DNA from: Adiantum capillus-veneris
Taxonomy: Eukaryota; Streptophyta; Polypodiopsida; Polypodiales; Pteridaceae
Assembly (NCBI GenBank): GCA_014529385.2
Contig: CM043944.1
Location: 85,401,884-85,465,883, forward strand
Reading direction: 5' to 3'
DNA: 64,000 nt
The stretch's first letter is position 1; every line of letters begins with the position of its first letter. The translations under genes were made by a program, and so were the position numbers. This document shows positions 54,915 to 64,000 of the stretch, piece after piece. The notes below the pieces were generated by a model. It did no database searches. It was not told the origin of the DNA and worked only from the letters and a program-made list of their open reading frames with translations.

Positions 54915-55561
54915 AGAAAATGATAGCCCGAAATGACATGCCATATGGGGTGGCCTCTACACCACACATAGCATGAACATCCCCAAGCATCATCTCAAGG
55001 TAGGAGTAATCCTATAACTAGAGACGGGGCACCACCTAGCATAAGTGCGGCTAGAATACAGACGTACATGACCTAGGGTAGCAAAAAGTGAGATGCCCTC
55101 TAGGTAACCAACACGAAATGGTGATACAGCAAACGTCCACATGTAGAAAATCCCTAGTCACTCAAGAGTCAGGAGTGTTTGTATGAGAGAGGTATGTGAC
55201 AAGGTCGGAATGGAGCATATTAACTGACTAGAGAGGCCGCAGGTGATGGAGCACAAGTAGAGTGATATACACGAGATGAAACATCCCGCGAATGTGGGAA
55301 AACAAAACTAAGGAGAACAGAGAATGGACCCCAAATATCAAGACAACATTGCACCCTTTTATTGGCAATGATGATACTTACAAATGGTGGTCTTGACTGT
55401 TACAAACCTGGCTCTTGGCACTAGGGATGCATGATGGAATGAGAGCGCCATATGGTGCATGGCGAAGTTGGAGTTAGCGGGGAGGTTAGCTGAGGGAAAA
55501 CATCAAGGCGATGCAGCCATCGACGACGTCAATCACCAACATCGAGAGCGGCCCAAGGTAG

Positions 55562-57250
55562 TGATAGCCGTTTTTCGGCTTTCCATAATTGCCATAGTAA
55601 GCTACCTCACCCTATCAAATCACTCAAACACTGTGGCTATGCCTACCATTTCATTGTACATAGGCGTGTGTGAGTTAGGGGACTTTTTCCATATCTTCTT
55701 AAAAACCCTCAATTAGCTAGTCACTGGGCTAGTTGAGCCAAATAAAAAATATAAAAATATAAAAATATAAAAAAAATATAGGTATATTATGGCCCATTTG
55801 TGTGTAAATATTTCATTGTATATAGGGCCTAAATATAAGGATTTTTCATAATTATTTTGGTATTTATTTAAATATTTATACTTAGGTGTATATTATTTAT
55901 GCTATGTACATTGACTCGCATTACCATATTTTTTCTTACCATTTTGCACACTCTTTATTCCATATAAAAATAATTTCATGCAAGCTTCTCTTATTTTTGG
56001 TGTAACTCCATCCCAACAAAAATCCAAAAAAACTAGTTTTATTTATGTGTATATTTTTTCACTATTGTGATTTTTCCTTCCTACATCTATTCTCTTTTAC
56101 TCTCATAAATTAGAACACCAAAAATATTCATCTTTTTATGGTAGACTTACAATGAGAGAGATTTATTTTGGCCCCTTTATATTTTTTCCACCTATATTAT
56201 TTATATTTGACATGTACATATTTTTTTAGACCCCTCAATATTTGATTTTCTTAGTTGTACTATTCACTTATATCATGATCTCAACAATATCTTCAATTAT
56301 AGACCTACCAAATAAGGTAAAGGGTATGTGGAATGCATGCATGCACCATGGGGAGCTCACTCTTGGAGGTATTCAAAAGAATCATCCAAAGAAGGACCTC
56401 ACAAGGACTTTGTGCAGTGGAAAAAACAGCAGGTTTTGCTGAATTTTTAAAGATCACATGCTCCCCGAATTTGAAAAGGTGGTACAAACAAAAGTTGTAG
56501 CTCATGAGCTGAACTTTCACCTCAAATTTTTTCATATTTTTTTGAGCTACGAGCTGTGAGCTATGATTTTATTGGTGGACCCCAGTTTTCCCATGCTATG
56601 CAGCCACACTCCCTCTTCCACTTTATCATTTTCCTCTTTCACACACACTCCTCCCTCTCCTTCCCACTCCCAAACCTGCAACTCCCATGCCCTAATTAAT
56701 CCTCTTCACCATTGCCACATATCTCACACCTCCATAGCCTTCATCCTCCATTTCTACACCCTATGTGTCCCCCTTTCTGTCTACATATATGTCCATATTA
56801 CCATACTCTCTTCAACTTTGTAAAGAACTTCAAAAAATCAGTAAAAATCCAAGGATAACCTCTGCAAATGAAGGCTTTTATCATGAATTTTCCAAGGTTT
56901 CAAATAACATAGCTTCATCGACACGCGCTGCTTCGCCATGCTAACTGCTTCTTCTTCCAGTGCTGTACAGAGGTGAATGTCAACTTCTCCAAAGCTTCAA
57001 CCTCTCTTTACAAGCTCATCCCTTCTCTAACTTTTCTCATCATATATCTCACCATTTGGTGAATGATTTTGTAAATATTTTTTAGTGATAATTAATAACT
57101 ACTAACCACTAACCTTATTGTAAAATGCACCCTCTACTAGAGTAAGCACTCCCAAATTATTCACTCAATCCTCTCTCCTATCATCCTCAATAATTCTCTT
57201 CCCTTGAGCCCACATCCATGTGACTCAAAGGACAAGAGAGACCCACCCTC

Positions 57251-57314
<64 letters not shown>

Positions 57315-58211
57315 TAATCTTTTATTCCTTCAAATAAATTTGATTAGGCCTAATCCTAATCGGGGCTTCTAAAACCTATAAATAGAGCCCTTCTCTCCCT
57401 TGTAAATCATCACATGATCACACTACACCACACCATTCTCAACACATAACACACCACTCTTCAAGCCTAGTTGTGTAGAGTGTGTGCATTGTGAGTGCTC
57501 TATTCCATCACTACACATAGGTGCATGGAGAAGCTTGTAGTTATGCCATCTAGAGGAGTGGAGTGATACTATACTCTGCAATCACACTTGTAGCCTACTC
57601 TTGTCCATAAATAAGATTCATAGTTTTGGGTGCAATTGTATGCTGCAACTACGACTCCTCTCTCCAAATTGACTTGATAAGTTGGCTCATCAGGTGGTTA
57701 AAGGTAAATTGTCCTTGAAGTTTGTTGTGCCATTTCATGCTTGGTGGTTTGAGGGCTTGTTGAATTGTTTGCCTACAAGGTCAATTGTAAGAGGGTGCTC
57801 GGTGAGAGGGCTCCCATGACCCTAAGACAATTTGTGTATTGGCAACAAGGTCGAGTTTTGTGTTGTCCCTCTATTTCTCATCAAGCTTTGTGTGCATCTA
57901 GTCTTTAAGGCTAAGACTGAGTTGCTCAAGTTGATTTGTGCGCTTTACCTCTCTCTGGCGTGGTGAATGTTTGTGTTTGGTGTGTGTAGCTATCTTGCAT
58001 TCCCCTCTCTTTGTGCATTTGAGTACAAGGAGATATCACGTGCGTCCTAGTTCGCATCTACAACTAGGTGGTGCCCTTTTTCTTGTTTGGTTTCGGGCTG
58101 TGGGTTGTTCTTGTCTCTCATTGTGCTTGCCCCGACCCCAATTGAGCAGCACGGGAGCCTCGAAGGGTGTTTAGAGGCCACTCTTCTTGTTGCCCGCCCC
58201 GGACCGCCTCA
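55562..58211 (+). mobile_element. Solo-LTR-like insertion in the 5' LTR of the mother element
   Basis: 2650 bp starting TGATAGCCG and ending CGCCTCA, so TGA...TCA ends. It is flanked by GTAG on both sides (55558-55561, 58212-58215), and the uninterrupted sequence is visible in the other LTR copy. It has a TATA box on the plus strand and an AT tract at 57247-57312, with no retroelement coding motif inside. A solo LTR is the best reading, although a 4-bp duplication is short for plant LTR elements. Confidence 0.7.
57377..57385 (+). promoter_or_regulatory. TATA box in the solo-LTR-like insertion
   Basis: TATAAATAG, followed after about 35 bases by a pyrimidine/A-rich stretch; gives the likely plus-strand orientation of this LTR. 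Confidence 0.6.
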
Positions 58212-58506
58212 GTAGCATGGTGTCGATGCATTCAATCCTAGCGTGCTTATGTTGCCTTGCGGGGGAGTAGTGACTGCCTTACGTGCATGGAGTGGTCGTG
58301 ACTAGTGACTCAACCGTGGTGTGGTGGATAATGGGGAAAATGGTGATGTTGCCAATGCTAAAATGCCCAAGCTTGCAACCAAACATGATGCCATGAGCTC
58401 TTTAGATTGGGGGATGCATTATGTGCTTAGTGGTGCTTAAAATGTAGAGTGCATGGAGCTAGTGTGTTCCTCCTTCACTTGTGTCCTTTGTGCTTAGCGG
58501 AAGCCT

Positions 58507-58515
58507 CTTTATATA
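58507..58515 (-). promoter_or_regulatory. TATA box in 5' LTR of the mother element
   Basis: TATATAAAG on the minus strand, same place as 22848-22856 in the 3' LTR. Confidence 0.6.
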
Positions 58516-59136
58516 GGCTTGAGAGGTGGTCCTTACCTAATGGTCCTTACAAATATCCACTTGTCGTTGTAGGGAGCCTAGATGCCTCTCTAGTAAGAGA
58601 GATAGAGAGGGAGAGAAGGTAGAGACAGAGAGAGAGGAAAGAGTGGGATGGGGATAGTTTTTTTACAATCCACTACCACTGACTAGGTTATTAGGGGAAG
58701 AGTGGAGTTCGGGGAATTTACAAGGGGTTTTGTTGATGGTTCGGGTGGTCGGTGTGAGGTTTAAGGCTACCAGAATTGGTATTTGTTGGGCGAAGTCGAG
58801 ATGCTACATGTCACTTGAGCGTGCCTTCGATGCCTTTTCTTGTTTCGGTGTCGGCGGCACGCGACTTGGCCTTCTTCTTCTTTGTTGTTGGCCTTGATTT
58901 CTTTGGTTTTTTTAATTATTTTCTGGTGTGTGCATATATGCGTGCATGTTCGGTGTGTCTATGGGTGAGTTTGTGTAGACGTGTGTGTATATATGTGAGT
59001 GCATGAGTGTGCATATGTGTTTATGTGTTGTGTGTGCATGCATATGTGTATGTATATAGGGATTGTGTGTGTAAATGAGTGTGTGTGTGTGGGAACGAGA
59101 GAGAGGGGGGTAACTTTTGGTAAAATATGTGTATAA

Positions 59137-59178
<42 letters not shown>

Positions 59179-59369
59179 CGTGCTTCTGGTGCACAGGGAG
59201 ACAGGGCGAGAGAACGAGAGTGAGAACCGGAGATATTGAGGGCGCTGGGGAGAGAGGGGAGGGGGAGAGAGTGTGTGTGTAAGGGGGAGAGTGTGTGTGT
59301 ATGTGTGTGTACGGGGTGTGTGTGTATTTAGAGAGAGAGACATCCTCAATGATGTTGCGCCTGCACAGG

Positions 59370-59432
<63 letters not shown>

Positions 59433-59598
59433 CAGAGAGAGAGACAGAGAGGCGGAGAGCGAGCTTTCGGACTGCTGCCCCGACATAGAGAGCGAGGGAG
59501 GGAGTGTGAGAGAGTGAGCGAGGGAAGGAGGGGATGGTGGGGGTTGAGAAGGTGAGGGAGAGGGTGAGGGAGTTGAGAGTAGGTGTGTGTGTGTGTGG

Positions 59599-59629
<31 letters not shown>

Positions 59630-59714
59630 GCCTCGAGCCAGCACCTGGCCGACAACGAGCGAGGAAGGGGGGTTTGAGTGTCAACAAGGTGGGTTAAGGG
59701 TAGGGGGTGTTGGG

Positions 59715-59803
<89 letters not shown>

Positions 59804-59929
59804 TATTATTGCGCGTCCTGCTGGCTGTTTACACACACACACACACACAGATAGATAGAGAGAGAGAGAGAGAGAGAGCAAATCGAGGGAGAGAGAGAGA
59901 TAGTGAGGAAAAGAGACAGAAAGAGGGAA

Positions 59930-59984
<55 letters not shown>

Positions 59985-60484
59985 GTATTGTTCTTGGGAG
60001 TGCGGTGGCCCACCGATGGGAGGAAAACAAGAGGAGAGAGAGGGAGGGGAAAGTGAGGTCGAGGGAGTGTGGACGAGAGGGAAGAGGGAGGGGTGAGGTA
60101 TGGCGGCCCGCCAGTGGAGTATGGACGAGCAAGAGAGTTAAGAGAGAAAGGAAATAAAAAATGTGAAAGTGTGTGTGTGTAGAAATAATGCATGAGAGAG
60201 AGATTGACTTTGGTTCATGCATGGCGGCCCGCCAGTGGAAGAAAGACAGGTGAGGACTTGTTTTTATGCCCCCTGCGGGGTTTGGTGGAAGAGAGAGAGG
60301 GAAATAAAAGATGAGAGGGAGTGTGGGGTTGGTGGCGGCAGTAATAATAAGAAAAATGCTATTTTTTGTTGTTTCTTTACCCCGGCTCCCCGAATGGGTT
60401 GATTCATGCGGCCTTGGTTTCGAAAACCGGCCAATTTCAGTTTCTTTGGTCGGGCTAGAGGGCGGTGCGGCTAAACCGGTATCA

Positions 60485-61020
60485 GCATCATTCCTTGCAG
60501 GGGAGTTTACACCTTGAGCAAGATTGTGAAATCCTGAATAAGCACAAGATGTACCTGTTATGAACAACCAAAATGCCCATCTATTCAAAATTAATTTCTC
60601 AAACCAATTTAACAACACTTGAGTCAAACAAAGTAAATGGACAAAAAGTAGTTCTATTCAATTCCAAAAGGAATTACAAGGCTAACACACACTCAAATTA
60701 CAAGGCTTTTCAGTTGCACAATGGCATACAAAACTGCACACTAGTATTCCAACACATAGTTCATGCTCGAATATTTCTCACCAACCTCCGTGTTGCTCTT
60801 ATCAAAGCCATCGCTAGTTGGCAGGCTTGATGCTTCATTGGTGCTTAAACCTTGCACTCAAGGACTGCTTGTGATGCCACTTGGGTTCACACCTTGCACT
60901 TTGGGAATGCTCTTAAAATGCTGTGTGCCGATAGTCTTTAGTGGTGAACCAGCTTGTGAGCCTTCAAGACCACCTACACAATGTAAAACAACCACTATAT
61001 TGGTGAATTCCACCACCACA
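60485..61020. other. Flank of the mother element, nothing recognised
   Basis: About 540 bp without coding or repeat signal I can support; the boundary with the pol fragment that follows is not defined. Confidence 0.4.
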
Positions 61021-63090
61021 AAATGAAGTACTTGGGATGAAGAAGCACAGTAGGCTTTTGACAGAGTCAAGGAGATCTTGTTTTAGCTACCAACAATGTG
61101 TCCTCCAAATTAAGAGGACAATTTTTGCATTTCCATAACGATCGGTACGGTGGCTATGAGAGCAGTGTTGCTCCAGAAGATAGGCAGAATCTACAAGCCT
61201 ATCTACTTTGAGAGCAAGGTGATAAGTCCCAGAGAGACGACCTACACCAAAGCAAAGCATTGGGTGATGGCTTTGGTTTTTGCATGCAAGAAGTTCAAAA
61301 TGCATCTAGTTGTGCACAAGTTTTATGTGTTGATGTCTAACAATCTGTTGCCAAAAGTACTACTCCATTTGAAGCCACGAAAATGTACTATGATGTAGGT
61401 GCTAGAGCTACAGGAGTTCAAATTTGAGTTTAAGATTGACCACACTAGTCGATCTCACTTAGCCGATATTTTGGTCAAGAAGGGTGTTGATTTGTCGGTG
61501 TATCCCAAGGTGGTGCGGCATGAACCTAAGAAGGAACCGAACTAAAAGGAGAATTTACCATATGGTTCCATGGTGTATATAGAAGAGTGGTGCAAAAAGC
61601 AGGAGGAAGTGTGGTGATACAAGACCCACATGGCAAAGTTATCTTCTCAAAGTCCTATGACCTTGAAGATGTCCATGCCAACAATGAGGCAGAGTACCTC
61701 ACTCTTCATTTGGATTTGAAGCAGTGCGTAGAATTTGGCATTTCAAAGCTAGTAGTGAAAGGTGATGCATCACTCGTCATCAAATAGCTTTTAGGCCAAT
61801 GGCAGGTAAAGAGAGATTCCCTGAAGTGTTTGTTTTTTTCCATTAAGAAGAGGCTAAAGTTCTTTGAAGTGGTCTAGTTCAAACATGTCAAGAGAGAGCA
61901 GAACCAAGAGGTGAACCAGCTATCAAGTAGCCAAGTACAGGTGTATGTTGCAGGCTTATATGTGGCACCAACCACCTATGAAGGTAGAGAGACCTTGAAG
62001 GAGATAGAGGATTTTTTTAACACAGGGAAGTGGTCAGAGGGTTTATCCAAGTTGGAGAGGAGAAGGATTGTGTAAAAAGCTCACAAGTTTACTTTAATTG
62101 GCAAGAACCTAATGACATATTTCCGGGAGGAAGTGTTGTGGAGGGTGCTTTAAAAGGAGGAGATAGGTATGGTGATGGAACAATCCCATGAGGAGAGCAG
62201 ACATCAAGGTAAAGTGCAAGTGCTGCTTTGAGTTCTTAGAGCTTATTTTTGGTGGCCTTCTATAGTACGAGATGTGCATTATTGGTGCAAAACTTGCCAC
62301 AACTGCGAGACCATGGATGAAAGAAGACTAATAGGAGAGTCGCAGGGAGCTATCATAGCCTAGAGTGCTTTTGAGAGGTGGGGGTTGGATGCCATTGGTC
62401 CACTCCCTAAGCCGATAAGCCGTAAGAAGTATATCCTAGTGGAGATTGACTACCTTACCATATGGGCTGAGGCCAATGGGCTGAGGCCAAGGCAGTTAAG
62501 GAGGTAAATGCACATATTGTGGCTCAATTTGTCTTTGATTGCATTTATTGCCGTTTTGGAGTGCCTGGGGTGCTCACCTTTTATAGAGGTCAGGGATTTA
62601 GAAGCAAGCTAATGCGTGCATTTGTCAAGAAGCTAGGCATTCAACACCGATTTTCTTCACCCTATCATCCCCACTGTAATGGTCTATAGGAGACTGTCAA
62701 TGAGTAGATTATCAAGATGTTGACAAAGTATGTGTATAAATAGGAAGTAGAGTGAGGCTAACCTTGAGAACTTCTTATCGGCATATAAGACATCATATAA
62801 GGTGGCTACAAATTTCACTCCATTTGAGTTGGTCTATGGTAAGGAAGCACTACAGCCAGTGCATGCATAACTAGGTGCTTTGAAGGGTATGTGGCGAGTG
62901 AATTCCACTCACTAGGATGGTTTGGAGGATCAAAAAGCTATTCTTGAAGCCTTGCAAATGGACAAGGAGACAACAAAAAAATTTTATGTGAAGTAGTAGG
63001 AGAAGTGGGTTGCAAAGTTTGGTCAAAACCTGCCAGACAAGAAGATATAGGAAGGCGACCTGGTGATGAAGTATGAAAGCTGCCTTGATG
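61021..63090 (+). pseudogene. Decayed Tat-like pol fragment: RNase H, archaeal-like RNase H, integrase
   Basis: Recognisable blocks in order: TWDEEAQ and FDRVKEIL (RNase H start), AMRAVLLQKIGR and KPIYFESKVI, VLELQEFKFEFKIDHTSRSHLA (split), GGSVVIQDPHGKVIFSK, NNEAEYLTLHLDLKQC and VVKGDASLVIK (archaeal-like RNase H). The integrase has YFWWPSIVRDVHYWCKTC, AFERWGLDAIGPLPKP, a second catalytic site reading TFYRGQGFRSK (Asp replaced by Tyr) and YHPHCNGL then a stop. More than a dozen stops and several frameshifts make it clearly dead. A 15-bp duplication (GGGCTGAGGCCAAT-type) lies at about 62462-62492. No gag, RT core or LTR is visible. Confidence 0.8.
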
Positions 63091-64000
63091 TAACATTTAA
63101 TGGCCTAGTAACTTGTGTGTAGTGGAAAATATCATAGACATAGTGAGCATTTCATTAGAATAGATTCCTAATGAGCATAGCAAGAGTGCTTGGATGGAGA
63201 GAGAGCAACAAAAATCATAACACCTAGTTAGATAGGCATGAACAATACTTCAAAAGAGAGAGAAAATAAGCTATTGACAACAGTTGAGGACCGGATTTAC
63301 ATGGAGCCGGTCCCCCCTCCAAAAGGCTTTGTATTATAAGTTCCCCCCATCAAGGGATACATTTTACAATACAATACTTTGTGTTCCTTCAATATTGTTG
63401 GTGCAATGAAGATGGAAGCTTCGAGCACCATGCACACACTTCTAAAACACAACATCAATTCCCTCATGGTCTCACACCCAAGACCTCACACACCTTCAAA
63501 GATGGTGAGAGCTAGCGGGGTATGAGAATAGATTGAGAGGAAGAAGGAGTATATCTCCTCACATAATCACTCATAATATCTTAGCATAGCTTAGTAATTA
63601 GCATGGTAGAGGAGATGAGCATGCATTGAAGCTTGGATCTTGGTTGGATTTTCATCACAAAGCCAAGAGTTGTTGGTGTAGGCCTCCCTTCTCACAAGCT
63701 TGGAGTAGGTGATGAGCTTTCCATTAAAGCTTGAGAGTAGATTGAGAGTCTTCTTGCTTCACACATGAGATTGTGTGAGTGTGTGTGCGATAATGCCTTG
63801 CCAAAATCAGCCCCCTCTCTCTCTTGGTCAACCCCTCTTGCAATTTACTCTTGATGGCACCCCATTGGACCCTGCAAAGGTTAGCCAATCATAATTGAGA
63901 AGCATAAGTTATAGCCTTGTGACATGTGTCCCCCTTTCCCCTTTTGTGAGAGCTTAAGGTAATTAAATAATGGAATTAATTGGACCCCTTTGTCTTCTGA
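63091..64000. other. No recognised feature to window end
   Basis: Follows the decayed pol fragment and may be its 3' end or LTR, but no boundary, polypurine tract or second copy is visible. Confidence 0.4.

Larger units (their letters stand above)
54921..60484 (-). repeat. 5' LTR of the mother element, interrupted by a 2.65-kb insertion
   Basis: 54921-55561 and 58212-60484 together match the LTR at 21920-24858, about 2910 bp without the insert. Single-base differences and GA/TA length differences are frequent, so this is an older pair than that of element 1. GA tracts lie at about 59328-59460, 59604-59630 and 59717-59800; a TA tract at 59140-59175. Confidence 0.9.

Noticed and set aside
59021-60627. 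Long Ser-Leu and Arg-Glu frames in the 5' LTR of the mother element
   Set aside because: Same microsatellite artefact as in the other LTR copy.

Overview
The window looks like nuclear DNA of a land plant. It has spliceosomal GT-AG introns, Ty3/gypsy elements of the plant Tat type (a second, archaeal-like RNase H between the RT-linked RNase H and integrase), a Ty1/copia element primed by initiator tRNA-Met, a plant-type Mutator-like (MULE) transposase with a SWIM finger, and long GA/CA microsatellites. I cannot name the species; a large repeat-rich genome such as a fern or lycophyte is a guess. I see no conserved host gene, rRNA or tRNA gene. Almost everything is transposons nested in each other.

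Layout. 1-4.7 kb: 5' part of a minus-strand Ty3/gypsy element (LTR, tRNA-Asp-type primer site) deleted so that the integrase follows the primer site directly, with a retropepsin-like domain downstream in the same frame. 5.2-6.8 kb: a tandem array with a unit of about 420 bp. 6822-20723: a minus-strand Tat-like element (element 1) with 2.0-kb LTRs, two small leader ORFs, and a gag-pol broken only by one stop codon and by a recent non-autonomous copia element (9542-13236, target duplication CCTCA). 20.7-21.9 kb: nothing recognised. 21920-60484: one large minus-strand Tat-like 'mother' element (LTRs about 2.9 kb) cut into pieces. Its 3' LTR and integrase/RNase H lie at 21.9-26.9 kb, its RT at 36.6-37.8 kb, its gag-protease at 52.0-54.0 kb and its 5' LTR at 54.9-60.5 kb. 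The insertions are a solo-LTR-like sequence (26923-36621) that holds a second Tat-like element (element A, plus strand, 27216-35947), a 14.2-kb MULE (37783-51993), and another solo-LTR-like sequence (55562-58211). Joining the flanks of the first two insertions restores the pol reading frame. 61.0-63.1 kb: a heavily decayed Tat-like pol fragment on the plus strand.

The most interesting object is the 14,211-bp MULE. It is bounded by a 9-bp target duplication (TCAATGAAA) and by imperfect terminal inverted repeats sharing ATTTGCGAGTT. It holds a four-exon transposase gene (plus strand) and, divergently, a gene of about 14 exons whose product joins an N-terminal ParB-like domain to a C-terminal beta-class amino-methyltransferase-like domain, an architecture familiar from prokaryotes and phages. 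It also holds a TATA-driven ORF of 118 codons with no family I recognise, a 28-bp dispersed motif and a 214-bp hairpin. Both large genes carry inactivating changes in this copy. A second point of interest is a family of ORFs of about 70 codons, conserved in protein sequence, between the 5' LTR and gag in two different Tat-like elements.
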